Assembly: GCF_008033385.1 (NCBI RefSeq)
Contig: NZ_VOGY01000012.1
Location: 1-64,000 of the forward strand
Length of the DNA stretch: 64,000 bases
Direction of reading: 5' to 3'
From: Algibacter pacificus
Lineage (GTDB): Bacteria; Bacteroidota; Bacteroidia; Flavobacteriales; Flavobacteriaceae
Position 1 is the first letter of the stretch. Each line of letters opens with the position of its first letter. The position numbers were made by a program, and so were the translations under genes. The notes under the pieces were generated by a model. It worked only from the letters and a program-made list of their open reading frames with translations, had not been told where the DNA came from and ran no database searches. Positions 1 to 8,397 of the stretch are shown here, piece by piece.

Positions 1-381
1 GATGAATTAGGAAATAGTACCGAAATTGAAGGCCATATAGAAATTTTAGATTATATCAGTTTAAGCGATATATCTATAGATTCAACCGTTGCACGAGGTA
101 AGGATTTTCATGCCGAGTTTATGATAGATGCCGTTAAAGGAATTCATAACATTACGGTAGATATGCATGCACATGATATTACTGTAGGCCAAGGCGAGGA
201 AGAATTAGATTTAGAACTTGAATTTTTAGAGGGGTACCACGAGAAAACTTCAGTAGAATTTCATCAACATATTGATATTCCGGCTACAGCTCCTGCTGGT
301 GAATACCATGTTACTTTTACCGTAGAAGATGAAGATGGAAACACCAAAGCATACGAAACTCATATAGATGTTACAGCCTAA
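1..381 (+). CDS. DUF4625-type protein, C-terminal part (gene starts before the window)
   Basis: The reading frame is open from base 1 to the stop at 379-381, so this is the 3' end of a larger gene whose start lies outside the window. An internal ATG at 121 is unlikely to be the true start because the preceding 40 codons read as protein of the same style (EIEGHIEILDYI, then a short beta-rich stretch). The visible part looks like a beta-sandwich extracellular domain, and its end (PAGEYHVTFTVEDEDGN) matches the pattern of DUF4625 proteins. It is acidic and has several histidines. The next gene encodes a lipoprotein of the same family 60 bases downstream, so the two probably form one operon of surface or periplasmic proteins. 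Function unknown; metal binding is only a guess from His/Asp/Glu content. Confidence 0.7.
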   Translation, partial: DELGNSTEIEGHIEILDYISLSDISIDSTVARGKDFHAEFMIDAVKGIHNITVDMHAHDITVGQGEEELDLELEFLEGYHEKTSVEFHQHIDIPATAPAGEYHVTFTVEDEDGNTKAYETHIDVTA

Positions 382-440
382 ACATGAATAATAATTCCGC
401 ATGGTACAAAATCTACCATGCGGTTTTAAAACCCTAGACT

Positions 441-920
441 ATGAAGTACATATTAAAATATATATTTATTGTATCCATTATACTTTTAACTACAGCCTGT
501 TCCAGTGATGATAGTGTTGAAAAAGATAAAGAAAAACCAACCATTAACGTTAATTATGTGTCTGGTTTTCCGCAAGGTTGCGCTTCTCTAGCTAAAGGAG
601 AAACCTACAATTTTAGAGCTATGGTAACCGATAATAGTGCATTGGCTGCTTATAGTATCGATATTCATCATAATTTTGATCATCATACCCATGACGATCA
701 AATAACAGAATGCCAATTAAGTGCTACAAAAACACCAGTTAAACCATTTATTTTTATAGAAAATTATACTATAGAAGCAGGCTTAACCCGTTATGAAATT
801 AATATACCTATAACCATTCCTAATAATATAGATGCCGGCGATTATCACTGTTCCTATTCGGTAACCGATGAAACAGGATGGCAAAGTAGAACATCTGTAG
901 ATATAAAAATTGTAGAATAA
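441..920 (+). CDS. DUF4625 family lipoprotein, histidine-rich
   Basis: This 159-residue protein opens with a lipoprotein signal peptide: a hydrophobic stretch followed by the lipobox TTAC, with the lipidated Cys at residue 20 and a Ser/Asp-rich tether (SSDDS). The rest is a single beta-rich DUF4625-like domain starting at KPTINVNYVSG. Residues 76-86 form a cluster of five His and three Asp (HHNFDHHTHDD), which suggests a metal-binding loop; this is inference. The C-terminal motif (NIDAGDYHCSYSVTDETGW) is parallel to the end of the preceding gene product, so the two are paralogues. It is likely anchored to the outer membrane or held in the periplasm. The actual role is not known. Confidence 0.75.
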   Translation: MKYILKYIFIVSIILLTTACSSDDSVEKDKEKPTINVNYVSGFPQGCASLAKGETYNFRAMVTDNSALAAYSIDIHHNFDHHTHDDQITECQLSATKTPVKPFIFIENYTIEAGLTRYEINIPITIPNNIDAGDYHCSYSVTDETGWQSRTSVDIKIVE

Positions 921-1191
921 TAAAAATACAAACCGAACGATATAAATTTCTTTTAGTTACAATAAATTCTCATAATTATCAGAAATATTTTTTACAGCAT
1001 TTTAGGTAATCCATTTTAAGGACATTGTACGTCATAAAAATTTAATAAAAACAAAAAATATAGTTAACATAGTTTTTATATCCGATAGCAAAAATATAAT
1101 TATTTTAGGCGCCTTAGTGGGCCAGTTTTATAAAACCATAATAGGTTTAGAAAACTTGCATAAAAAAAAATCATTTTAATTAAAAAACACC
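921..1191. other. Intergenic region upstream of the PhoX-family gene
   Basis: About 270 bases of AT-rich DNA without a convincing reading frame. It presumably carries the promoter of the PhoX-family gene, but I see no clean TAnnTTTG box at a suitable distance and no strong terminator hairpin after the DUF4625 lipoprotein gene. Confidence 0.4.
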
Positions 1192-2877
1192 ATGATATAT
1201 AACCGTAGACAATTTATTAACTTTTTAGGAAAAGCGAGTTTAGGAACTGTTATGATGCCTCAATTTTTAATAAGTTGTGGCAATACAACAACGCCAACAA
1301 AAGCCTTTGGTTCAATATCTAAAGAAAGGCTTAGTTTATTAAAAAATCTAAATTTACAAGCCTTAGCCGCTTCTAATAAAGATGATTTATTATTAACTAA
1401 CGGGTTAAATTATCATACCATTATTAAATGGGGGGATAAAATAAGTGATACTGAAAGCTTTGGTTTTAATAATGACTTTACCTGTTTTATTCCTTTTAAT
1501 GATGATAACCCAAAAGATGGTTTATTATGGGTTAATCACGAATATATAGATCCTCTATTTGTTTCTGGTTTTGATGCTAATAAGCATGAAAACTCAACTG
1601 CTCATAGAACCATTGAACAAGTAGATAAAGAAATGTACAATGTAGGTGGAAGTATAGTCCGAATTAGAGAAGAAAATGGCGTTTGGAAAATGGTTAAAAA
1701 TGATTCTCATAATAGACGTATTACCGCTAAGACCCCAATAAAATTAAATTGGGATTATCCAATAAAAGGACAAAGCACAGTAATTGGAACGCTTGCTAAT
1801 TGTTCTGGAGGTATTACACCATGGAAAACGTTTCTTACTTGCGAAGAAAACTACGATAGCTTTTTTGGAGAAACAGTATATACTAAAGAAAACAATGCTA
1901 AACATGTGCCAAGCTACGCTTACGGTTGGGAACAATTTTACAATTATCCCCCAGAGCACTATGGGTGGGTGGTAGAGGTAAACCCCAAAAACGGCATGGC
2001 TCAAAAACATATTGCATTAGGTAGGTTTGCTCATGAATGTTGCACACTGTACGAGTTAGAAGACAAACGCGTAGTTGCGTATACAGGAGACGATAAAAAT
2101 GACGAACACTTATACAAGTTTGTTTCATCTCAACCTGGTTCTTTAAAAGAAGGTACCCTTTATGTTGCCGATACGGTTAATGGAAAATGGCTTCCTTTAG
2201 ATTGGCAAAATCAACCTATTTTACAGCAAAACTTTAAAGATCAAACAGAAGTTTTAATTAGAGCACGCGAAGCTGCAAAATTAATAGGTGCTACACAGTT
2301 AAATAGACCCGAAGACATAGAAATAGACCCAATAACTGGAAATATTTTTGTAACACTCACCAATAATAAACCTAAAGGAGATTTTCACGGTTCTATTTTA
2401 AAGATTGAAGAGCAAAACGGCGCCTTTGATGCACTAACTTTTAAAGCCGAAACCTATTTGGCAGGAGGTGATGAAAACGGATTTTCTTGCCCAGATAATT
2501 TAGCTTTTGATATGTCTGGAAACCTTTGGATAACTACCGATATGTCTGGTACGTCCATGAATAAAGCCGACAAACCTTATATGTCTTTTAAAAATAATAG
2601 CTTATTTGTAATTCCAAGATTAGGTGAAAATGCCGGAAAAGTTATTCGAGTAGCCTCGGCTCCTAAAGATGCAGAGCTTACCGGACCTTGGTTTTCTCCC
2701 GATGGCAAAACCTTGTTTTTAAGTGTACAACACCCCGGTGAACAAACCAAAGATTTAAATAATCCTACCAGTACTTGGCCTTTTGATACAGACAGAATCC
2801 CTAAATCTGCCGTAGTAGCAATTACAGGAGATATCATAGAGAAAATGAATATGTTAAATATTATTGAATCTAGATGA
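1192..2877 (+). CDS. PhoX-family (DUF839) phosphatase-like protein, Tat-exported
   Basis: The 561-residue product begins with a twin-arginine signal (NRRQFINFLG at residues 3-12, then a hydrophobic run ending near ISCG), so it should be exported folded. The body matches the PhoX/DUF839 family: an early conserved block ending in LLWVNHEY, the signature NCSGGITPWKTFLTCEEN beginning at about residue 203, and later blocks RPEDIEIDPITG and GPWFSPDGKTLF. In characterised PhoX enzymes the Cys and Glu of the NCSGG and CEEN motifs belong to the Fe/Ca active site, and both are kept here (Cys204). PhoX enzymes are calcium- and iron-dependent alkaline phosphatases that free phosphate from organic esters. 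Many flavobacterial members are untested, so the substrate is uncertain. The Cys after the hydrophobic run could also be a lipidation site. The gene stands alone and ends in tandem TGA codons. Confidence 0.8.
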   Translation: MIYNRRQFINFLGKASLGTVMMPQFLISCGNTTTPTKAFGSISKERLSLLKNLNLQALAASNKDDLLLTNGLNYHTIIKWGDKISDTESFGFNNDFTCFIPFNDDNPKDGLLWVNHEYIDPLFVSGFDANKHENSTAHRTIEQVDKEMYNVGGSIVRIREENGVWKMVKNDSHNRRITAKTPIKLNWDYPIKGQSTVIGTLANCSGGITPWKTFLTCEENYDSFFGETVYTKENNAKHVPSYAYGWEQFYNYPPEHYGWVVEVNPKNGMAQKHIALGRFAHECCTLYELEDKRVVAYTGDDKNDEHLYKFVSSQPGSLKEGTLYVADTVNGKWLPLDWQNQPILQQNFKDQTEVLIRAREAAKLIGATQLNRPEDIEIDPITGNIFVTLTNNKPKGDFHGSILKIEEQNGAFDALTFKAETYLAGGDENGFSCPDNLAFDMSGNLWITTDMSGTSMNKADKPYMSFKNNSLFVIPRLGENAGKVIRVASAPKDAELTGPWFSPDGKTLFLSVQHPGEQTKDLNNPTSTWPFDTDRIPKSAVVAITGDIIEKMNMLNIIESR

Positions 2878-3110
2878 TGAAACCATTCAAATAAGTTTAC
2901 AACAGGTTAAACTAAAATGTTTAATGAGAATTCCTCTAGAAGTGAAGACACCCAATAAATAAAATAATATCGCAAACAATTCCTTATTGCGTCGATCTTA
3001 TGGAGGACCCTTTTTTAGATTGTAATACCGAGGTTATAAAACCGTTCAGGCCAAAGCAAAAATAATCTATTTATAAAAAGCGATAGATAGCATGATGCTT
3101 TATTAGTAAA

Positions 3111-3449
3111 CTAAAATTTCTCTGTTCCTTCAACTACAAAAACACCCCAATCTGCAATAGACTTTACTACAGGTATTAATGTTTTGCCTAAATTAGTTAA
3201 CGAATATTCCACTTTTAAAGGCGGTTTACTTGTGTATACAGTTCTTTTAATAATGCCATCCGCTTCCAAAGTTTTTAATTGTAAACTTAACGTACGTTCG
3301 GTAACCATCGGCATTTCCTTTCTTAATTGGTTATACCGTAGTGGTCCTGTTATTAAATGATATAAAATTACTGTTTTCCATTTCCCACCAATTACGCCCA
3401 TCGTTAAACTCGCGCAACATGGATATTCTTTACCCTTAAATTTATACAT
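3111..3449 (-). CDS. HxlR-family winged-helix transcriptional regulator
   Basis: A small MarR/HxlR-type DNA-binding protein of 112 residues. The family signature is clear: PCCASLTMGVIGGKWKTVILYHL, a helix-turn-helix followed by a wing (LRYNQLRKEMPMVTERTLSLQLKTLEADGII), then YSLTNLGKTL. A Cys pair lies in the N-terminal PCC motif; in related regulators Cys in this position senses electrophiles or redox state. I start the gene at the ATG at 3449 rather than the TTG at 3479, because a good minus-strand promoter -7 box (3477-3484) would overlap the upstream start. The gene is divergent from a nitroreductase-cupin pair, and two identical-architecture inverted repeats lie in the spacer. Most likely it represses that pair and itself in response to quinones, aldehydes or similar compounds (inference). 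Confidence 0.88.
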   Translation of the reverse strand: MYKFKGKEYPCCASLTMGVIGGKWKTVILYHLITGPLRYNQLRKEMPMVTERTLSLQLKTLEADGIIKRTVYTSKPPLKVEYSLTNLGKTLIPVVKSIADWGVFVVEGTEKF

Positions 3450-3476
3450 AGTACTATTTTTAATTTCGTAATTATA

Positions 3477-3507
3477 CAAAAGTAATACACTATACTAAAT
3501 TTTGCAA
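3477..3507 (-). promoter_or_regulatory. Promoter of the hxlR-type gene
   Basis: On the minus strand the -33 TTG is at 3507-3505 and the -7 box TACTTTTG at 3484-3477, with a 20-base spacer, fitting the Bacteroidota consensus TTG-N17-23-TAnnTTTG. The predicted start of transcription (about 3470) leaves a leader of about 20 bases before the ATG at 3449. Confidence 0.6.
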
Positions 3508-3523
3508 CTATACTTTTTATAGT
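3507..3523. promoter_or_regulatory. Inverted repeat ACTATA-N5-TATAGT, probable HxlR operator 1
   Basis: Perfect 6-5-6 inverted repeat (ACTATACTTTTTATAGT) abutting the -33 element of the hxlR-type promoter. The same half-sites with the same spacing recur at 3645-3661. A further lone half-site ACTATA is at 3489-3494. Confidence 0.6.
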
Positions 3524-3611
3524 AAATTTAACATTTAGCCAAACACATTAAATTTAGTACGGTTACCAGTCTTTTTTTTATTAAAAATGATACTATCCTT
3601 TTTGACCGTTA

Positions 3612-3642
3612 TTGTGAGTATAAAACACGATACATATTTTTG
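3612..3642 (+). promoter_or_regulatory. Promoter of the nitroreductase-cupin pair
   Basis: TTG at 3612-3614 and TATTTTTG at 3635-3642 with a 20-base spacer match the Bacteroidota promoter. Transcription would start near 3649, inside the second inverted repeat, which suits repression by steric block. Confidence 0.6.
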
Positions 3643-3644
3643 TT

Positions 3645-3661
3645 ACTATAAAAAATATAGT
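3645..3661. promoter_or_regulatory. Inverted repeat ACTATA-N5-TATAGT, probable HxlR operator 2
   Basis: Perfect 6-5-6 inverted repeat (ACTATAAAAAATATAGT) directly after the -7 box of the nitroreductase promoter and covering its predicted transcription start. Same half-sites and spacing as operator 1. Confidence 0.6.
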
Positions 3662-3690
3662 ATAATAAATTAATTATCAAATTTTAACTA

Positions 3691-4365
3691 ATGAATACAC
3701 CAAACATTGCAAAAGAAGATATTTTAAATGCATTTAATTACAGGCATGCTACTAAGGAATTTGATGCTTCAAAAACCTTAACAAACGAACAAATCAATTT
3801 TATTCTTAAAACAGCTCATTTATCACCAAGCTCTTTTGGTTTTGAACCTTGGCATTTTGTAGTTGTACAAGACAAAGCACTGCGCGAACTTTTAAAACCT
3901 GTAGCTTGGGGCGCTCCTCTAAAATTAGATACTGCGAGTCATTTTATTTTAGGATTAGCAATGAAAGCACCTATGGTAAAACATGATGCAGAATATATCG
4001 AACACATGATGAAAGAAGTAAAACAAATGCCAGAAGAGGTGGTAAGCATGTATTCTAAATTTTACAGAGAATTTCAAGAGCGCGATTTTAAACTAGATTC
4101 AGATAAAAAATTATTCGATTGGTCATCAAAACAAATCTATATCGCTTTAGGTAATATGATGACGGCCGCTGCATTAACAGGAATAGATTCTTGTCCAATT
4201 GAAGGCTTTCATATTGAAGAAACCGAAGCTTTATTAAGGGATAAGTTTAATGTTGATACTGATAAATATGGTATTGCATTCATGGCTGCATTTGGATACC
4301 GAAAAGCAGACCCAGAGCATCCTAAATCTAGAAGAGCTTTTGAAGAAATCGTGACCTGGAAATAA
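3691..4365 (+). CDS. NAD(P)H-dependent oxidoreductase, nitroreductase family
   Basis: A 224-residue FMN flavoprotein of the NfsB-like nitroreductase family. Family features are the N-terminal FNYRHATKEFD (FMN phosphate-binding RxxTK-type motif), the SPSSFGFEPWHFVVV block, and the late block ALTGIDSCPIEGFHIEE with GIAFMAAFGYRK. Such enzymes use NAD(P)H to reduce quinones, nitro groups or other electrophiles, acting as cytoplasmic dimers. The gene is divergent from an HxlR regulator and is followed after 36 bases by a cupin gene. The promoter and operator sit about 30-80 bases upstream. Length is usual for the family. The natural substrate cannot be read from the sequence. Confidence 0.9.
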   Translation: MNTPNIAKEDILNAFNYRHATKEFDASKTLTNEQINFILKTAHLSPSSFGFEPWHFVVVQDKALRELLKPVAWGAPLKLDTASHFILGLAMKAPMVKHDAEYIEHMMKEVKQMPEEVVSMYSKFYREFQERDFKLDSDKKLFDWSSKQIYIALGNMMTAAALTGIDSCPIEGFHIEETEALLRDKFNVDTDKYGIAFMAAFGYRKADPEHPKSRRAFEEIVTWK

Positions 4366-4401
4366 CATGATTATAGCACTTAATATCTAAAACCCCTAAA
4401 A

Positions 4402-5202
4402 ATGAAAACGATTATTTTAGTTGCACTCGCTGCTTTAATAAGTATTAATAGTGTTGGACAAGCGCCAACAACAGATTATAGAACTACTATAAATGAGGTG
4501 GTTACCTCACAAGACATAGACTGGGGTTGGTTAAACCCATTGCGAGGCGATAAAAGTCCAGCAGCAGGACAGCTTTGGGGCGATCGTACAAAAAACGAAC
4601 CAGCAGGTTTTTTAGTAAAATTTAAAAAAGGGTTCTCTTCACCACCTCACATTCATAACATTACGTATCGTGGTGTGGTAATTAAAGGCTTATTACATAA
4701 CGATGATGAAAAAGCCGAAAAACAATGGCTAACGCCAGGATCTTATTGGCAACAACCGGCAGGCGAAGCCCATGTTACTGCTGCAAATGCAGAAGATAAT
4801 TTAGCTTTTTTAGATATTCAAGAGGGACCTTATTTGGTAAAACCAACTTCTAATGCGTTTGATAATGGCGAACAACCCGTAAATATAAATAAAACCAATT
4901 TGGTTTGGTTAAATGCGGCCGATATTAAATGGGTCGATAAAAAGAGTCATATTCAAACGGCATTTTTGTGGGGAAATCATGAAAAAAATCAACTTAGAGC
5001 CACCCTTTTAAAATTACCCGCAGGTTTTAACGGTTATATCAAAAATTTAAGTCCAAACTTTAGAGCCGTTATTATTTCTGGAGGTTTAACCCATCAGTTT
5101 TCTAAAAAAGAAGATAAAAATAAACTAACACCAGGTTCTTATTTTGGAGCTATAAAAAACGGAACATCAATAATTTCAACAACAAAAGAAACTTTGTTGT
5201 AG
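4402..5202 (+). CDS. Exported cupin protein, DUF4437 family
   Basis: The 266-residue protein has a signal peptide (MKTIILVALAALISINSVGQ) and two successive cupin-like halves. The first half keeps the metal-binding cupin pattern PPHIHNITYRGVVIKGLLHN around residues 80-98 plus GSYWQQPAGEAH near 113-124; the second half (LLKLPAGFNGYIKNL... GSYFGA) has lost most histidines. This fits DUF4437, a family of secreted cupins of unknown function. It is separated from the nitroreductase gene by 36 bases and probably shares its HxlR-controlled promoter, so a role in handling a reactive small molecule outside the cytoplasm is possible but unproven. Confidence 0.78.
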   Translation: MKTIILVALAALISINSVGQAPTTDYRTTINEVVTSQDIDWGWLNPLRGDKSPAAGQLWGDRTKNEPAGFLVKFKKGFSSPPHIHNITYRGVVIKGLLHNDDEKAEKQWLTPGSYWQQPAGEAHVTAANAEDNLAFLDIQEGPYLVKPTSNAFDNGEQPVNINKTNLVWLNAADIKWVDKKSHIQTAFLWGNHEKNQLRATLLKLPAGFNGYIKNLSPNFRAVIISGGLTHQFSKKEDKNKLTPGSYFGAIKNGTSIISTTKETLL

Positions 5203-5320
5203 ATCAGAAGTAATGGAAACTTTAAAGTTAAATCTTCTCAATAGAAAAGAATAATGACCCGCGTAAACCAAAAATATAAAATAAAGGAATACCGATAATT
5301 AATAGCAAGCAAATTTAAGA

Positions 5321-5348
5321 GCGATTCATTTTTGAATCGCTTTTTTTT
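5321..5348 (+). terminator. Rho-independent terminator after the cupin gene
   Basis: Perfect 8-bp stem GCGATTCA/TGAATCGC (5321-5328 and 5333-5340), TTTT loop, followed by a run of eight T. Confidence 0.8.
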
Positions 5349-5595
5349 GCCGTTTAAAAATTAAATACTTGATATTCAATAAACGCATCCGTATGTACCT
5401 GTAAATTAATACGCCAATGCCAACGCCCTAAAACCTTTAAAAAAAACTAACAAACCTATAAAAATTAAGCACTTACCTAAATGGATAAGACGCCTTATAA
5501 TTTGGGGTTTTCGTACATTTACATCAATCCTTTAAAGCGTAACCTGTGTAGTAAACAAGTATAGCATAGAAAATATATCTAGGTTTTTATAATAA
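5349..5595. other. Gap without recognisable features
   Basis: With the terminator just upstream, this completes a 393-base gene-free stretch between the cupin gene and the deiminase-family gene. I see no reading frame, repeat or RNA structure that I can support in it. Confidence 0.4.
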
Positions 5596-6756
5596 TTATG
5601 CCGCTTTGTTTCTTTTCTTTTTCTTTGGCTTATTGATTGAAATACAGTGAAAACCACCGCCTTTTCTATTTAAGTCAACACAATCTAACAAGACTATTTT
5701 TTTTCCAGGAAAAATACTTTTAAACCTATTTTCTATTTCTAAATCTTTAGAAATAGCATCTTCGCTTTTAATCGAATGTCCATATCCCGGTACAATAACC
5801 TTATGTTTGGTAATAATAAAGTTTAAATAACTGTTAGACCAAACAAAGATTCGGTTTGTATCAAAAATTCTTTGATTTTCAAAAAGTAACGGTGCCATAG
5901 GAACTCTTATAATATTTAGCGGTTTTCCATCTTGATCTAAAGCTTTTTTAAGAATATTATAATTTTCTTCTAGTCGCTCATTGGCCATTTTTATAATAGG
6001 ATGGTTATTTATTTCATTTTTATTTACCTGCGCCAACAACACCGTGTTTGGTGAAATAAATCTACAAAAACTATCGATATGATGTCCAGATCCAGCGCTG
6101 TATATATTACCATATATAGGTGTATTGGACATAACATCGTCTTGGGGAAGTCCGCTTTTTAGCCAAATAATTTTTTTTACATTTAATTTTCTTTTCAGTT
6201 CTTTAGCTATTTCAGCTTTACTAAGCTTTGGGTTTACATCGGCTTCATGTTTTTCAACCAGTATGGCCAACCCCTTGCCATTTAATTCTCTAGCACCACC
6301 AATACTAATAATTCGAGAAGCTCTTAACCGCTCTTTATATATAGATTGATATTCGTAAGGAAAAAAATTTTCTTCGTAATATTTAAAACTTAAAGTTTTG
6401 GTTTTGCCGCTGGCATTCATTAAAAACACGGGGCCAAAATCCCTAATCCATATATTCTCATTCGTTACAGCTTCTAGTTGAATATTACCCATCTGGACAC
6501 CAACAGATTTAAGCACATTAAAAATACTATCTTTGGGTATCGTTTTAGGAACATAAACGGTTACATGATCATCTTCAGCTAAATTTTTAATAAAATTAAC
6601 ATAAGTTTTTGCGTAGTGATTGGACCAAACTACTAAGTGCGATTCTGTTTCATCAAAATCTGTAGCAGGTTGATAATCTTGATCATAAAATAAAAAATAC
6701 CACGAAAAACTTGCTGCCATAACTAGGCATACTAGTACAATTCTTTTTGTTTTCAT
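5596..6756 (-). CDS. Agmatine deiminase-family protein with N-terminal membrane anchor
   Basis: A 386-residue member of the PAD_porph/agmatine deiminase family (guanidine-group hydrolases). Catalytic landmarks are visible: the Asp motif WIRDFGPVF near residue 105, GGARELNGKG near 150, the His/Asp motif GHHIDSFCRF near 225, and the C-terminal nucleophile Cys371 in GGGFHC. All four match the usual active-site layout, so hydrolysis of agmatine or a related guanidine to a ureido product and ammonia is expected. Unlike cytoplasmic agmatine deiminases it starts with a hydrophobic segment (residues 5-24) after MKTKR, which reads as a signal anchor or uncleaved signal, and ends in a very basic tail (PKKKKRNKAA). 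It is monocistronic, so no polyamine partner genes are seen. Peptidyl-arginine deiminase activity is an alternative. Confidence 0.82.
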   Translation of the reverse strand: MKTKRIVLVCLVMAASFSWYFLFYDQDYQPATDFDETESHLVVWSNHYAKTYVNFIKNLAEDDHVTVYVPKTIPKDSIFNVLKSVGVQMGNIQLEAVTNENIWIRDFGPVFLMNASGKTKTLSFKYYEENFFPYEYQSIYKERLRASRIISIGGARELNGKGLAILVEKHEADVNPKLSKAEIAKELKRKLNVKKIIWLKSGLPQDDVMSNTPIYGNIYSAGSGHHIDSFCRFISPNTVLLAQVNKNEINNHPIIKMANERLEENYNILKKALDQDGKPLNIIRVPMAPLLFENQRIFDTNRIFVWSNSYLNFIITKHKVIVPGYGHSIKSEDAISKDLEIENRFKSIFPGKKIVLLDCVDLNRKGGGFHCISINKPKKKKRNKAA

Positions 6757-6821
6757 TTAAATAACTCCTACTAATATGAGCAAAACAAATTAAACGTATT
6801 TTTTTTTATGAAACTCATTTT

Positions 6822-6844
6822 ATATCATAATTTTTATATGATAT
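6822..6844. repeat. AT-only palindrome ATATCATA-N7-TATGATAT
   Basis: Perfect 8-bp arms with a 7-base loop between the deiminase gene and the first copy of the 94-bp direct repeat. No T-run suited to termination; it may be a regulator site of the minus-strand gene or a chance AT palindrome. Confidence 0.35.
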
Positions 6845-6868
6845 ATTATAGCTAACTTGAGCTTTTTA

Positions 6869-6962
6869 TTGAAAAAATTTATACTCAAAAGTTTCTTCTG
6901 CAATGTTAATGGAATACTTTTTATGCGACGGTGTAGGAGGGAAGCGTAATGTGTGTGGAATG
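6869..6962. repeat. 94-bp direct repeat, copy A, upstream of the RloA-like gene
   Basis: This 94-base segment recurs at 8455-8548 with only six substitutions and no gaps. The copies flank the AAA15 ATPase gene in the same orientation. Neither copy encodes a convincing protein, and no transposase ends or target duplications are evident. Confidence 0.9.
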
Positions 6963-7053
6963 TTAATATTAACGTAAATATCGTTTTTATTGAGTTAAAT
7001 AAAGTAATTATTGTTATATTTATCTATATTTACAACGAAAAAATCGTAATAAA

Positions 7054-8397
7054 ATGTTATTAAGATATAATATATCTAATTTTCTTTCTTTTAATAATTC
7101 TACAGAATTTAATCTTTTTACTGGAGATTTTAGAAGATTTGATAACCACGTACACAAATATAAGAACATCGATATTCTGAAATTGTCCGCAATTTATGGA
7201 GCAAATGCTTCTGGAAAATCAAATTTGGTAGATTCCTTAGACTATCTAAGAAGTTGTGTAATGGAAGGAAAAGCTATAAAGTTTGAAAGTTCTATTTTTA
7301 AAAGTAACAAAGGTAAGCCTTCAAGCTTTGAAATTGAGTTTTTAACTAATGAGAAAATATACATCTATGGAATAAAGGTATATAAAGGAGAAATTATCAA
7401 TGAATATTTATTCAATTCAAACATTGGTAAAGAAGATAAATTAATATTTGATAGAACTGTATCGAAGAAAGGTGTAAGTAAAATTGATATTAATGAAAGC
7501 CTTGTAAAAACTCAAAAAAGTAAAATTTTAAAAGAACATTATGAAAAGAAAGTGAAATCTGAAGAACTTTTTTTATCAGAAATTAGCGAAATTGAATTAG
7601 GTAAATTATCTGTTGAAGCAGAAATCGTAACAGATTGGATTTTAAGCATGCAAATAATTTTCCCAGATTCTAAACCAAAATACCTATTAACGGAACTTAT
7701 GGATAAGAATTTTTTTATGGATTTCACTAAAGATATGTTGTGTAATTTTGATACTGGAATAAAAGATTTACATATTAAATCCTTTGATTTGAAGAAGTAT
7801 TTTGGAGAAGATGATAAGGATTTTACAGATGAAATAATTAGTGAATTAGAAAAAAACCTAGATTCTAATGTTCATTTAGGAGTGGATATGATTGCTACTT
7901 TAGAAAACAAAAAGGCAATATTAAAAAAACTATATATTGAACATACTGGTTTCGGGGTTGATAATTTATTTTCTTTAAGTGAAGAATCCGATGGTACTAA
8001 AAGGCTAATAGAGTTTATGTCAATGCTCTATAGTCTTATTGTTTCTGATGAATCCCCAAGCGTTTTTGTAATAGATGAAATAGGGCGTAGCATACACCCA
8101 AGTCTATTAAAAGGCTTTTTAACTAAATTATCAAGTGAAAAGGATATTAAAGGCCAATTAATTTTTACAACTCACGAATCAAATTTATTAGATTTAAATA
8201 TGCTGAGACCAGATGAAATTTGGTTTGCAGAAAAAAATAAGAAAACAGGTAATACAGAATTTAAAACTTTAGCTGAATTTAAGAAAATCCGAACTGATTT
8301 AGATATTAGAAAAGGTTACCTTAATAGGAGGTTTGGAGGTATTCCAATGCTTGCAAATTTTGAAGATTTAAACTGGACTGAGTATGCCTCCAATTAA
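7054..8397 (+). CDS. AAA15-family ATPase, RloA-like (probable defence protein)
   Basis: A 447-residue SMC/OLD-like ATPase. Features are the N-terminal ISNFLSF, Walker A GANASGKS at residues 49-56, the ABC-type signature region SLSEESDGTKRL near 307-318, Walker B VFVIDE ending at Glu342, and the H-loop FTTHES with His374. All elements needed for ATP hydrolysis are present. The layout and length resemble RloA, the ATPase of RloA-RloB and related toxin-antiphage pairs; other AAA15 partners exist, as in PARIS. Its stop codon overlaps a short frame at 8384 that looks like the start of an RloB-type partner, truncated after 24 codons. The gene sits between 94-bp direct repeats. With the partner gone the ATPase may be an orphan, or work alone. 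Activity is inferred from family only. Confidence 0.8.
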   Translation: MLLRYNISNFLSFNNSTEFNLFTGDFRRFDNHVHKYKNIDILKLSAIYGANASGKSNLVDSLDYLRSCVMEGKAIKFESSIFKSNKGKPSSFEIEFLTNEKIYIYGIKVYKGEIINEYLFNSNIGKEDKLIFDRTVSKKGVSKIDINESLVKTQKSKILKEHYEKKVKSEELFLSEISEIELGKLSVEAEIVTDWILSMQIIFPDSKPKYLLTELMDKNFFMDFTKDMLCNFDTGIKDLHIKSFDLKKYFGEDDKDFTDEIISELEKNLDSNVHLGVDMIATLENKKAILKKLYIEHTGFGVDNLFSLSEESDGTKRLIEFMSMLYSLIVSDESPSVFVIDEIGRSIHPSLLKGFLTKLSSEKDIKGQLIFTTHESNLLDLNMLRPDEIWFAEKNKKTGNTEFKTLAEFKKIRTDLDIRKGYLNRRFGGIPMLANFEDLNWTEYASN

